The position numbers were made by a program, and so were the translations under genes. Below the pieces are notes generated by a model that was given only the letters and a program-made list of their open reading frames with translations, had not been told where the DNA came from and did not search any database. From Desulfopila sp. IMCC35008 (lineage in GTDB: Bacteria > Desulfobacterota > Desulfobulbia > Desulfobulbales > Desulfocapsaceae), in assembly GCF_010646885.2 (NCBI RefSeq), contig NZ_CP050700.1, forward strand, positions 3,808,501 to 3,872,500: a DNA stretch of 64,000 bases, written 5' to 3'. Below are positions 51,133-61,277 of the stretch, piece after piece (position 1 is the stretch's first letter; the number at the start of each line of letters is the position of its first letter).

Positions 51133-54100
51133 GATGCGGACGCCTTCTCAAGCAAATCTCTCAACTCAGCCATCTGAAAATTATCCACCATCTCCTTCAG
51201 CCCCAAGGCGATCTCAGGAGCCTGACCGGCAATACGTGAGATGATTTCAAGAGCGGCCTCTCTGTCCAGGGTCAGTGTCGCCTGTTCAAGTTCTTTCAGC
51301 AGTTCAGGGGTAACATCCGCCAGCATGGCCGCAATTTCTGTTCGAGAGAACTGCTCCGGTCCCGACGTGCTTTCCTGCTCATAGAGATAGTCGATCTCCA
51401 GGAACCGGCCCATCATCTCAAAGATCTCATGCTCCATAAAGGGCTTGTAAACCACCTCGTCACAGCCCGCAGCGATGATATCAGGGCGCTGCTCTATAAA
51501 TGCACTGGCGGTGATGGCAACAATCTTAACCGCTTCGCCACCAGGCAAAGAGCGTATCGTTTTTGTGGCCTCATATCCATCCATCACCGGCATGCGCATG
51601 TCCATCCAGATAAAATCCGGCGACTCCTTCTTAAAAAGAGCCACTGCTTCCTTACCGTTTCTCGCTTCAACGACGAAAAATCCTATGTATTCCAAAGCGG
51701 TTTTTAGTAACAACAGGTTTTCCCGGTTGTCGTCTGCAATAAGGATCCGCCAGGTTTTCTGCGGCCGGGCCAGCCCAATGACCCTCGATTTATTGGTATC
51801 GGGGGGATTTACCTCAATTGCTTCTGCTCTTATAGCTGGCAGCCGTAACCGGAACGCAGAACCTTTGCCCTCCTCACTTTGCACTTCTATGCTGCCACCC
51901 ATAAACTCAGCATATCGTTTGCTGATGGACAGTCCAAGGCCCGTACCATGACGCTCCGGCACATCGCGATTCTGCAGGAAAGGCTCAAAAATCGCTTCCT
52001 GTCTTGCCGGATCAATCCCCATACCACTATCCTCTACCTCAATGACGATGTCACATTGGTCTGATAGCCCCGGTGCCGGTCTGGTAAAACCACGGATCGT
52101 TACCCCGCCCTCATCGGTGAACTTGATAGCATTGTTCAAAAGGTTAATGAGGATCTGGCGCAGCTTGCCCGCATCGGCCTTTAGATGGGGAGTATTTATC
52201 GACTCGGTTTCCATGACCAGAAATATCGCTTTTGCCATCGCTCGCGGTCGAATCATTAAAGCGATTTCCTCAATTAAGGCAATCAGGTCAAAAGGCTCCT
52301 GCTTTAACTCGATTCTTTCCGCCTCTATCTTGGAAAAATCCAGGATATCATCAATCATATTCAATAAATGTCGGCCGCTGCGATTGATGATGGAGAGTTT
52401 TTCTTTCTGCTCAGGGACAAGATTTTCTCCCCGGCTGAGCAGGCTGGAGAAGCCGAGCACAGCATTCAAAGGGGTTCGCAGCTCATGCGACATGTTGGCC
52501 AGGAAAATGGATTTTGCCCGGTTCGCTGATTCGGCCATTTCCTTGGCCTTTTCCAATTGCTCAACCAGAAGAAGTTTTTCCTCGCTTTCGCGAAGATCAT
52601 CTTCAACCTTTTTTCGGTCGCTGATGTCCTGGACAACCGCGACAAACCAGTCCGGTTGCCCGGCAGGATCACGCACCAGAGATACCGTCAGATCGACCCA
52701 GACCAGCTCTCCTGTCTTGCGCACATAGCGTTTTTCCATTGAATAGGTTTTTATCTCACCATTGAGAAGACGATTCACCTGCTCTACATCTGCATCCAGG
52801 TCATCGGAATAGGTGATGCCCTGGAAGGTTAATTCCAACATTTCTGCCCTGCTATAACCAGCGATGTCACAAAATCTGTCGTTGAGGCGGAGGAAGCGGC
52901 CTTCAGTGGAGATATGAGCGATCCCCACGGCTGCCTGATCGAAGGTGGCCCGGAAACGTGCTTCGCTTTTCCTCAGCGCCTGCTCGGCCTTCTTGCTTTC
53001 GGAGATGTCGACCACCACTGCCACAAAGTAGTCAACCTCGCCATCGGGGGTCCGTACACATCCTGCGTCGAGATGGACCCATATGACCGTGCCATCCTTG
53101 CGGATAAATCGTTTGACCAAGGAATAGGAGTCGGTTTGTCCGGCGAGAGCACGGTCAAATTCCACAAGGGAAGCGGCAAGATCATCCGGATGTGTCAATT
53201 CAGCCCATGTCAAGTAGCGGAATTCATCCCGATCATAGCCCAATATGGAACAAAACCGGTCGTTTATTTCGATCCATCCTTTACTCGGCGAGGTGATGGC
53301 TATACCCTGAAACGGCAGATTAAAATAACTGCGGAACCGGGCCTCACTGTTTCTCAGCGTCTTCTCAGCTTCCTTCTGCTCGGTGATATCCAATGTAACC
53401 CCTCGCAGTCCAGCGATCCGCCCCTCACTGTCTCTAAAGGTTTCTCCCCGAACCGAGAAGATCCTCGCACCGTATGGCGGAGTAGTTGTCATCTCCACAT
53501 GATAATCCCCTCCATCTTTCAGGGCGCGATCTACAAGTTTGTTCAACTCGGCCAAACTTTCAGGCGTGTACCAAGAAGCTTGCTCCGTATGCGTTGGCAC
53601 CGGATCTTCCGGGTTCAGTCCCATCATCCTGCACAAATTCTCGGACCACTTGTTCTCATCGGAGACCAAGTCCCATTGCCAGCTGCCGAGTTTTGCAACT
53701 CTCTGGGCTTCGTTCAGCGACGTTTCCCGCTCCCGCAATTGCCTCTCCACTTCTATACGTTCTGTAATGTCCTGGGCCATCCCGATTACATACCGGATAG
53801 TGCCGTCCTCATTCCGGACCACGGAACCTGTGAGCAGGGCGCTGACGATCCTGCCGTCTTTGGTGACATACCGCTTTTCTATCTCATATTTGTCGCGTTT
53901 GTTTTCAAGGATTTCCTGAAACAGAGAGAGGTCCTTGTCGATATCATCGGGGTGAGTGAATTCGGAGAAAGTCATCCGGGAAAGTTCCTCACCGGAATAG
54001 CCAAGAAAATTTTGAAGAGCCGAGTTGCTTTTGAGGAGATGTCCGTCAGGGCTGACCAGCGCAGCACCGATCCCGGAATATTCGAATAGAATATAAAAGA

Positions 54101-56078
54101 CCCGCTCATTCTCCTTTAATGCTTCTTCCGCTTCTATCTTCTTGGTGATGTCCTGGGCAACCGCGACAAACCACTCCGGTTGCCCGGCTTCATCACGCAC
54201 CAGGGAGACGGTCAGGTTGACCCAGACCAGATCGCCTTCCTTGCGCACATAGCGCTTTTCCATTGAATAGGTTTTTATCTCACCGTTGAGAAGACGATTC
54301 ACCTGCTCTAAATCTGAATCCAGGTCATCAGGATAGGTGATGTCCTGGCAGGTTAATTCCAGCATTTCTGCCCTGCCATAACCAACGATGTCACAATACC
54401 TGTCGTTGAGGCGGAGAAAGCGGCCTTCATTGGAGACATGAGCGATACCCACGGCTGCCTGATCGAAGGTGGCCCGGAAACGCTCCTCACCCTTTCTCAG
54501 CGTCTCCTCCGCCAGCTTACGATCCGTGATGTCCTGAAGCGTCCCGTAGAACCGGACCGGCTCGCCGGCAGCGTCGCATTCAACCTTGCCTGTTCCATAA
54601 ATATAACAGATATCGCCATTGGGCCTGACCACGCGGTATTCATAGGGGGGACCGCCCCGGTTTTTGAGCCATGCCGCAGTTGTTTTATCATGATATTCAC
54701 GATCCTCAGGATGAATCAATTCCCTCAAACTCTCATACGTTAACGAAATATCAGGATCAACTCCGTAGATCTTGTAAACCTGAGGTGACCAGTCAATGCG
54801 ATTCTCGGAAATGTCCCACTGCCATGAGCCGACTCTGGCCATTTCTTGGGCATCGAGGAGTTGCTCCTCACTCTCCTTGAGGGCTTTTTCTGCCAATTTA
54901 CGTTCTGTAATGTCTCTGAACAAAGCAGTAAGGCTAAACGGAACGCCCTGATCGCGAAAAATGGTTATGTTGATCTCAACCGGAAAAGTTTGACCGTTTG
55001 AGTTTCTCGCAGTCGACTCTGTAATAAGTGAAGCCTTGTTTTCCTGGATACCTTTATTAATTAATTTACGAATGGTGCTATATTCCTTATCGCTGGCATA
55101 GATCCACTCCGATGTTTTTCCAATGCACCCATCCAGATTTTGTCCCAGGACATTATAGGAATCCCGGGCCCACTGTATGGTTAGTTCCGGAAGCTTGAGT
55201 GAAAGCACGGCATCGGGAATAGAATTAATCAGGTGCTCGAGGTAATCACGGTTTTTCTGCAGATCATTTTCAAACTTTTCACGTTCGGTGATTTCGTGGG
55301 CAACAATGACAGCCTGCCTCTTTTCTCCTTCAGGAGCAGCGATTGGATAGATACTCGTTTCAAACACCAGCTCAGGATCGTACCGATCCACGAAATGTAC
55401 GGGTTTTCCCTCGGCAAGTGTTTGTTTGAACATGTTTTTTCTTTTTTCTGCAATCTCAGGCGCCCAGTTATCAAAGACGCAAGTCCCAATCATCTTCTCC
55501 CTTGCTCCCCCCAGCCTCCCGGCCTTTGAGTCGTTCGCGTCAAGAATGATGCCGTCCTCATCAAGAAGCTGTGTCAAATCAACGTTGGCGTTGAGCAGTG
55601 TTCTCGCCAGTTTTTCACTACGAATCAGTTCGTTATTTGCGAGTTCCAGTTCCACTGTGCGTTTTCGCCCCTGCCGCCGGAGCATCCTGTTCCAAACAAA
55701 GACGATAAGGATGAACGCCCCCGCTAAAACCAATAATTGCCCAATCAGCATGTAGTCGGTCTCGGTCTTGTCTGTGGTCAGCCAACGATTCTTGATGGCG
55801 TTATGTTCAGCCGGGTTCGTTGTGGCCAGACCTTTGCTGATGATTGAGGCACGTTGAGACCAGTCCTTGCGCCCCCCCATATCATTGTGATTGCTGCCAA
55901 GAGGGGTCGGGGCTGCGACTTTCAGGTTGTCAAGATGGTGCTCCCGCAAAAGCCAGGTACTATTGGACAGGTTGCCGATGTAGGCGTCAGCCTGTGCCGT
56001 GGCGCCCCCCCCGAAGCCGATCAGGAAGATGATAGTTCCAAGTAGAGAAATGATTATCGCTCTGGTATACATTTTCAT
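51129..56078 (-). CDS. Hybrid sensor kinase with eight PAS domains and receiver
   Basis: The product has about 1649 residues. A signal peptide or membrane anchor (MKMYTRAIIISLLGTIIFLIGF) is followed by a short periplasmic remnant, a transmembrane helix (MLIGQLLVLAGAFILIVFVW, about 110-130), eight PAS domains, a HisKA domain with His1198 (LANMSHELRTPLNAVLGF), a HATPase domain (GTGLGLSISKRYAEFMGG) and a receiver with Asp1493 (IWMDMRMPVMDGYEA). The C-terminal about 100 residues stand where an Hpt domain would be but lack its His. I use the ATG at 56078, because AGGTGA precedes it and it starts the signal sequence; the frame opens at a GTG at 56165. PAS domains four and eight are 86 percent identical. 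The periplasmic piece (ISKGLATTNPAEHNAIKNRWL) is the tail of a lost substrate-binding domain. Confidence 0.9.
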   Translation of the reverse strand: MKMYTRAIIISLLGTIIFLIGFGGGATAQADAYIGNLSNSTWLLREHHLDNLKVAAPTPLGSNHNDMGGRKDWSQRASIISKGLATTNPAEHNAIKNRWLTTDKTETDYMLIGQLLVLAGAFILIVFVWNRMLRRQGRKRTVELELANNELIRSEKLARTLLNANVDLTQLLDEDGIILDANDSKAGRLGGAREKMIGTCVFDNWAPEIAEKRKNMFKQTLAEGKPVHFVDRYDPELVFETSIYPIAAPEGEKRQAVIVAHEITEREKFENDLQKNRDYLEHLINSIPDAVLSLKLPELTIQWARDSYNVLGQNLDGCIGKTSEWIYASDKEYSTIRKLINKGIQENKASLITESTARNSNGQTFPVEINITIFRDQGVPFSLTALFRDITERKLAEKALKESEEQLLDAQEMARVGSWQWDISENRIDWSPQVYKIYGVDPDISLTYESLRELIHPEDREYHDKTTAAWLKNRGGPPYEYRVVRPNGDICYIYGTGKVECDAAGEPVRFYGTLQDITDRKLAEETLRKGEERFRATFDQAAVGIAHVSNEGRFLRLNDRYCDIVGYGRAEMLELTCQDITYPDDLDSDLEQVNRLLNGEIKTYSMEKRYVRKEGDLVWVNLTVSLVRDEAGQPEWFVAVAQDITKKIEAEEALKENERVFYILFEYSGIGAALVSPDGHLLKSNSALQNFLGYSGEELSRMTFSEFTHPDDIDKDLSLFQEILENKRDKYEIEKRYVTKDGRIVSALLTGSVVRNEDGTIRYVIGMAQDITERIEVERQLRERETSLNEAQRVAKLGSWQWDLVSDENKWSENLCRMMGLNPEDPVPTHTEQASWYTPESLAELNKLVDRALKDGGDYHVEMTTTPPYGARIFSVRGETFRDSEGRIAGLRGVTLDITEQKEAEKTLRNSEARFRSYFNLPFQGIAITSPSKGWIEINDRFCSILGYDRDEFRYLTWAELTHPDDLAASLVEFDRALAGQTDSYSLVKRFIRKDGTVIWVHLDAGCVRTPDGEVDYFVAVVVDISESKKAEQALRKSEARFRATFDQAAVGIAHISTEGRFLRLNDRFCDIAGYSRAEMLELTFQGITYSDDLDADVEQVNRLLNGEIKTYSMEKRYVRKTGELVWVDLTVSLVRDPAGQPDWFVAVVQDISDRKKVEDDLRESEEKLLLVEQLEKAKEMAESANRAKSIFLANMSHELRTPLNAVLGFSSLLSRGENLVPEQKEKLSIINRSGRHLLNMIDDILDFSKIEAERIELKQEPFDLIALIEEIALMIRPRAMAKAIFLVMETESINTPHLKADAGKLRQILINLLNNAIKFTDEGGVTIRGFTRPAPGLSDQCDIVIEVEDSGMGIDPARQEAIFEPFLQNRDVPERHGTGLGLSISKRYAEFMGGSIEVQSEEGKGSAFRLRLPAIRAEAIEVNPPDTNKSRVIGLARPQKTWRILIADDNRENLLLLKTALEYIGFFVVEARNGKEAVALFKKESPDFIWMDMRMPVMDGYEATKTIRSLPGGEAVKIVAITASAFIEQRPDIIAAGCDEVVYKPFMEHEIFEMMGRFLEIDYLYEQESTSGPEQFSRTEIAAMLADVTPELLKELEQATLTLDREAALEIISRIAGQAPEIALGLKEMVDNFQMAELRDLLEKASAS
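52623..52958 (-). repeat. Duplicated PAS domain, copy B within kinase gene
   Basis: This 336-base segment encodes the last PAS domain before the kinase core. Its protein is 96 of 112 residues identical to that of copy A (54147-54482). Both begin RFRATFDQAAVGIAH and share VNRLLNGEIKTYSMEKRYVRK. It is an intragenic duplication. Confidence 0.9.
54147..54482 (-). repeat. Duplicated PAS domain, copy A within kinase gene
   Basis: This segment encodes the fourth PAS domain of the same kinase. It is the same length (112 codons) as copy B at 52623-52958 and 86 percent identical in protein, far above the similarity between the other PAS domains of the protein. Confidence 0.9.
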
Positions 56079-56165
56079 ATTCACCTGATTATCGACGGAA
56101 GACATTGAATTATTTTGGTTATCCAGGGCAAGAAGCGCCGTGTCCCGTTCGGTCGGCTTCACCAC

Positions 56166-56839
56166 TTATCTTCTTGCATGGTAGCTGATTCGGCCATCTT
56201 GAGATTTGTTTTTTCTTATCGGCGGTTTAAGCAACTCCACCAAACTCCTTCTTTCAAGGAAGTTGAGGTACAATAAGCTCAATATCGTGGTTATTGAGAT
56301 TGCCAATATAGCTTTGAATTTCATGAATGATAAAAGAAGATAAACGCACAACCTGTCCCAGATTTGAGTGAGGACAGCATTTACAGAAATACCAGGATTA
56401 GTCTTGATTTTCAGGCCTTACTTTATCCATTAGGATAAATTGCTCACTCTGCCAAGGTTCTCTATACAGATCGGCTCTCCTACTGAATACTCACGACTCA
56501 TGAAATTTTTTTTCCAGCTTCTCCTGTAAATCACCAATGACTGTTGAGTCCGTCTCGTCTTCTCAATGATTTCAAAACGTCGGGAGCAGCCATGATCAGA
56601 GAAACCCTGTCTTAAAATACCCCAGTTCGGAGAGGAGGTCAAAAGATAGAGAATCATCCCTGCGTAATCATCCTGAATAATGCATAAATTGAGATATACT
56701 GCGAGATGAGGTGCGCCTCGATTCGTATTACTGAAGGCTATGAATAAAGGGTAGTAACAAAGGAAAATGGAACATAACGACCGTCCTGAGGATGTAATAG
56801 CCGCTTTTGTTGGAGATAAGGAGTATCAACTTGCTGCTG
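56166..56839. other. Intergenic region between kinase and response-regulator genes
   Basis: About 670 bases with several short open frames on both strands. None has a ribosome site together with protein-like composition, and I see no regulatory element of the recurrent type. Confidence 0.5.
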
Positions 56840-57469
56840 TTATGACCCTCCCATTGGCTCAATATTGACTTTTGAGGCAAGACGTACCAACTCTGGGACA
56901 GATGAAACTTTTGTCTTCTGCATTACTCGGCTTCGATGGACTTTGATGGTTTTTTCACTTGTACCAAGTTCATAAGCGATCTGTTTATTGAGCATACCGG
57001 TAATGACCCAACGCATAACTTCCTTCTCTCGGGGAGTCAAAGAATCAATCAAGACGTTGATTTCCGCTCTCTCTTGCTCTTCCTCCATCTCATACCTGCT
57101 GCGCACCAATGCCTGTATCATCGCATCCCGGAGATCTTCAGGGTCAAAGGGCTTCGGCAGAAAATCGACCGCCCCTTCTTTCATTGCCTCAACACTCATC
57201 GGAATGTCGCCATGGCCACTCATAAAAACCACCGGGAGTTCGAATCGCTGTTGCTTCAGGATTTTCTGCAACTCGAGTCCGTCCATATCCGGTAACCGCA
57301 CGTCTAACAAAATACAACCTGGACGCTCAAGCGTTGTCTGTAGAAGGAAGTCTGAAGCTGCTTCAAAAGCGACCGTCTTATAACCATACATCTGGAGCAA
57401 ACGTACCATGCTCTTTCTAAATGAATCGTTGTCTTCGACAATGTATATTGTTCCTTTAGGCGTATTCAT
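56840..57469 (-). CDS. FixJ-family response regulator
   Basis: The 209-residue product has a receiver domain (phosphoacceptor Asp56 in LLDVRLPDMDG, conserved Lys in LPKPF) and a LuxR-type helix-turn-helix (LTPREKEVMRWVITGMLNKQIAYELGTSEKTIKVHRSRVMQKTKV, about 138-195). It is closely similar to the orphan at 14.3 kb, with the DNA-recognition helix (NKQIAYELGTSEKTIKVHRSRVM) identical over that stretch, so both should bind the same operator. It begins 4 bases after the stop of the sensor kinase gene, so they form one transcription unit and a cognate pair. Confidence 0.94.
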   Translation of the reverse strand: MNTPKGTIYIVEDNDSFRKSMVRLLQMYGYKTVAFEAASDFLLQTTLERPGCILLDVRLPDMDGLELQKILKQQRFELPVVFMSGHGDIPMSVEAMKEGAVDFLPKPFDPEDLRDAMIQALVRSRYEMEEEQERAEINVLIDSLTPREKEVMRWVITGMLNKQIAYELGTSEKTIKVHRSRVMQKTKVSSVPELVRLASKVNIEPMGGS

Positions 57470-57473
57470 GCTG

Positions 57474-60400
57474 TTACTCTCCAGAGAAAACTTTCAAAGT
57501 GAACTGAAATGTCGTGCCGGTACCACCATTGCTTTCTATCCAGATTTTTCCTCCATGTTCTTCGATGATAGACCGGCAAAGACGCAGCCCTATCCCTATG
57601 CCATCACGTTTTGTGGTGTAGAAAGGATCGAATACTTGTTCGGCTGAACCTTTTTCGATTCCGGTGCCGGTATCACTGATACTGATTTTCACCATATCTC
57701 CAGAATACAGTGTTTTAAATGTCAGTACTTTTTGGGGGCTATCGCTCATAGCTTCCATGGCATTGGTGATAAGGTTTATCAGAACCTGCTGCAGACGAAC
57801 TTCGTCCCCTTTCACAGGGACCAACCTTTCATCTTTTTCTGTGACAACAGAGATATGGTGCAGGTTGGACGAATTTTCGTACAAGGCGATCACGCTATCT
57901 ATTAAATTGTTGATATCAATAGGGATAAATACAGACTCACCCTTTTGCATCACCCCCCGAATCTTGCGGATGATCTGACCGGCACGCTGCGCATCGCCAA
58001 CAATATCTTCGAGGATTTCCCCTAGATTTCCTTTCCCTTCCACAGAATTGGAATTCAGTATCTTGGCCACGCTGGCATTATTTATGATCGCACCCAGAGG
58101 CTGGTTAATCTCATGAGCAAAAGATGCGGCAAGTTCGTTCATAGTCATGATACGATTGAGATGGGCCATCTCGAGGTTCAGATTAATTGTTTCAGCCTGG
58201 GCCTCCTTGAGCCTCGCTTCACTGTCTCGATAGGCCATTTCGACGGTCTTGAGTTCCGTAACATCCTGAAGCGTACCCTTGAGCCCCGCCAAAGCTCCTT
58301 TTTCGTCATGCTTACGCATTCCGACCCCATAGATATAACGCAACGATCCATCTAGACGAACAATGCGATAGCTAAACGATGGACCTGTTTTCCCAGCAAG
58401 CAAATCAGCTGCCAGCTGTTCATGTTGTTTCCTATCGCCTGGATGAATTCTATCCAGCAGGTATTCAAAGGTCAGAGGCGTACCTAGTTCAATATCATAC
58501 AATTGGTACATCACATCCGACCAGATAAGCTGATCCGTAGCCGTTTCCCATTCCCAATACCCCAGACGGGCAATCTGCTGTGCAGCGAGCAGTCTTTCCT
58601 CGTTCTTCTTAATCTCCTGCTCCATGCGCTTACGTTCAGAGATGTCCTGGAATGTTCCCTTCAGCTTTACGGTCTTTCCATCAACCACTTTCGGTTGACA
58701 TACTGTTCGTGTCCACAAAAGTTCACCTTGAGCGGTAATGAAACGAATTTCCATATCATAGGGCTCACCATAATCGAGTGATCGCTGAACAGCTTGCCTC
58801 ATTCTTTCCCTGTCGTCTGGATGAAAAAAATTTAGCGCCTCCTCCAAAATAATCTTGTATCCCAAAGAAACTCCGTGGATACGATAGGTTTCATTGGTCC
58901 AGGTTACCTCCATGGTCTCCGCGTCCAATTCCCATCCACCCACTTTGGCCATGCGACCGGTGGCATCGAGGAGTTCTTTGCTTTTTTTCAGGGACTCCTG
59001 GTTTTTCCTCCATTCAGTTATGTCGCGTGCAACAGCTATGATTATGCCTTCTTCCTGTTGAGGGTGGGCGACCCAGCTCAACCACCGATAGGTACCATCT
59101 CTGCATCGATACCGGTTATCGAAATTGATGACATTGGAGCCCATTTGCAGTTTCTGCTCAACAACTGCTCGTGTTGCTTCAACATCCTCTGGGTGAATAA
59201 AATGGAGAAACGATTTATCCAATAGCTCTTCCTCGGGGTACCCGAGGATTTTCTCAAATGCTGGATTTACCCTGAGGAATGTTGAAGAATCCAAATCGGA
59301 GATAGAAAGCATATCCAAAGACATGGAAAAAATTTGCGACAAATCCCTTTCCGCCCTTTTACGATCAGTGATGTCAGTAAAAAGCCCATCTGCATATTGG
59401 ACACCATCTTTCTCATAACAGAACATGGACCTGTCGTGCAGCCACATCCAGTGCCCGTCTTTGTGTCTGATCCGGTACTCAGTATCGAACCGCTCCCCAC
59501 CCTGGAACAGGTGAACGTATTTTTCGATGACACGATCCGCGTCATCCTGGTGGATACGACCAAGCCATGCATCCGGATTCGCCAGAATCTCATCACTGCT
59601 GAAGCCAAATACCTTTTGGATATTATCGCTGATGTAGATGGTATTCCCGGCCAAATCACTCGTCCATGTAACATCGGGAATATTTTCAATCAGCCGGCGG
59701 AACTTTTCCTCGCTTTCATTCAGTGCAATTTCCGCTTTTATACGGTCGGTTATATCCTGTGCCATCATCAGGAGTATTTTATCATCACCTGCAGGTCCTG
59801 AAATCGGGAAAAGGGTAGTTTCGAAATATTTATCAGCCCGGCCAAGGTAGTCTTCAAACCGCACCGGCTCTTCTTTATCCAATGCCCTCCTGATCCAGGA
59901 CATTCTCAACCCGGCTTCTTTTTCGGCAAAACGGTCAAAGATACAGGTTCCTATTAACGCCTCTCTAGTAGTCGTACCCGCCAATGCCAGAAAACTGTCA
60001 TTGCAGTCAATGATAGTGCCCTCCTCATCAAACAGCAGTGCCACATCATGGGTTGCAGATAAGAGCGTACCGAAGAGCCTCTCACTTCTTTGAAGATTGG
60101 TTTGTGATTGCCTCAGTTCAGTGATGTCAAAGGTAATACCACCGACGAGAGACGTTGTACCTTTTCGGTCTTGCACAACTCGTCCCTTGGTATTCACCCA
60201 CGTGATCCGTTTATCTGAAAAGACAATACGATATTTAATATCAATAGACTCCCTGTATTCGATTGCCCTTTGGATGGACTGTTGCAGCGGTTCCAGATCA
60301 TCCGGGTGAACAGATTGAAAAAACTCCTCTAAATTGGCAGAAAGCAATGCCTTAATGTCGCGTGATTTATGACCTGGAGCAATAGCCCAGCACACATCCT

Positions 60401-61277
60401 TAACGGGATCGGCCTCCCATAGCATGATATCGGCGGCTTCGATAGCATTCATCATTCGATTTTGTACTTCTCGCAGGGATTGCTCGGTCTTTATCCGTCG
60501 GTTCCGGTTTACCAGTAAAAGAATGATTATAGATGATTGTGCCAATAGGAAAATAATAGTAAAGATAACCTTCCACGGGTATTCATTGAAATGTTTACTT
60601 GGCTCGTTTGGTATTATGTTTCTGCCTTGAATGGTTTGCCGGGTTAGTAAACCTTTCTCTTTATTGTCATCAATTAACAGTGCTAAAATTCGTTCACCCA
60701 CTTTTCTTCCCTGCAGATATCCGGAAAGAATACTTCTCCCCATTACTCCCATGTCAGGCTGAGGACTCCGCAGACTATAATCTGGAACCGGAGAACGATC
60801 GTCGGCCAATATCTGACTTTCCCGTATAGAAAAAAAAACTCTAGTTTGATCTCTGATATAACGCAGAAGCACGTCTGCAAATGTCTGATTGGCAACGAAA
60901 GCGATAATCGCATCTAATGTTTCGTTGTCATATTTATAACGGCGCATATCTTCCATCTGGAAGTAGCCGTCAATGCCGCGCATTTTGGTATCCAGGTATT
61001 CGATGAAAAGCTTTATGTTCCGGCCCATCAGGTCAGACGCAATCCCTCTGTTCACATAATCAAACCATGAATATCCAGGATGATACGAGTTGCTGAATAA
61101 TGTTTCCTCATTTTTACCCTTACCTGTCGAACTTTGCGCAATTGGAATATTATTGGTGCAATGTAGCTTAGCATGCATCTGACTTCGGTAAACGCTTATG
61201 GCAACCGTTATTATGGTTGCGGTTGCCATAAGGCACCAGAAGACGACCATTTTTCTGATCTTTTTGTTTATATTCAT
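57474..61277 (-). CDS. Sensor kinase with six PAS domains and a degenerate periplasmic sensor
   Basis: The 1267-residue product has an N-terminal transmembrane helix (about 9-29), a periplasmic region (about 30-233), a second helix (about 234-256), six PAS domains (from about residue 270 to 1020), and a FixL-type kinase core. The H-box is MTMNELAASFAHEINQPLGA with His1055, followed by an N-box (LQQVLINLITNAMEAM) and G-boxes (DTGTGIEKG, GIGIGLRL). The periplasmic region contains SYHPGYSWFDYVNRGI and LFIEYLDTKMRG, the start of an ABC_sub_bind-type ligand domain, but is too short to be complete. It ends 4 bases before the cognate FixJ-type regulator gene. It probably responds to a signal at the membrane or in the cytoplasm, but none can be named from the sequence. 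Confidence 0.93.
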   Translation of the reverse strand: MNINKKIRKMVVFWCLMATATIITVAISVYRSQMHAKLHCTNNIPIAQSSTGKGKNEETLFSNSYHPGYSWFDYVNRGIASDLMGRNIKLFIEYLDTKMRGIDGYFQMEDMRRYKYDNETLDAIIAFVANQTFADVLLRYIRDQTRVFFSIRESQILADDRSPVPDYSLRSPQPDMGVMGRSILSGYLQGRKVGERILALLIDDNKEKGLLTRQTIQGRNIIPNEPSKHFNEYPWKVIFTIIFLLAQSSIIILLLVNRNRRIKTEQSLREVQNRMMNAIEAADIMLWEADPVKDVCWAIAPGHKSRDIKALLSANLEEFFQSVHPDDLEPLQQSIQRAIEYRESIDIKYRIVFSDKRITWVNTKGRVVQDRKGTTSLVGGITFDITELRQSQTNLQRSERLFGTLLSATHDVALLFDEEGTIIDCNDSFLALAGTTTREALIGTCIFDRFAEKEAGLRMSWIRRALDKEEPVRFEDYLGRADKYFETTLFPISGPAGDDKILLMMAQDITDRIKAEIALNESEEKFRRLIENIPDVTWTSDLAGNTIYISDNIQKVFGFSSDEILANPDAWLGRIHQDDADRVIEKYVHLFQGGERFDTEYRIRHKDGHWMWLHDRSMFCYEKDGVQYADGLFTDITDRKRAERDLSQIFSMSLDMLSISDLDSSTFLRVNPAFEKILGYPEEELLDKSFLHFIHPEDVEATRAVVEQKLQMGSNVINFDNRYRCRDGTYRWLSWVAHPQQEEGIIIAVARDITEWRKNQESLKKSKELLDATGRMAKVGGWELDAETMEVTWTNETYRIHGVSLGYKIILEEALNFFHPDDRERMRQAVQRSLDYGEPYDMEIRFITAQGELLWTRTVCQPKVVDGKTVKLKGTFQDISERKRMEQEIKKNEERLLAAQQIARLGYWEWETATDQLIWSDVMYQLYDIELGTPLTFEYLLDRIHPGDRKQHEQLAADLLAGKTGPSFSYRIVRLDGSLRYIYGVGMRKHDEKGALAGLKGTLQDVTELKTVEMAYRDSEARLKEAQAETINLNLEMAHLNRIMTMNELAASFAHEINQPLGAIINNASVAKILNSNSVEGKGNLGEILEDIVGDAQRAGQIIRKIRGVMQKGESVFIPIDINNLIDSVIALYENSSNLHHISVVTEKDERLVPVKGDEVRLQQVLINLITNAMEAMSDSPQKVLTFKTLYSGDMVKISISDTGTGIEKGSAEQVFDPFYTTKRDGIGIGLRLCRSIIEEHGGKIWIESNGGTGTTFQFTLKVFSGE

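Noticed and set aside
52914..54089. 391-codon plus-strand frame
   Set aside because: Antisense shadow of the multi-PAS kinase gene; the codon pattern follows the minus-strand PAS repeats.
56768..56869. 33-codon plus-strand frame MEHNDRPEDV ending inside the regulator 3' end
   Set aside because: Overlaps the response-regulator 3' end and has no ribosome site.
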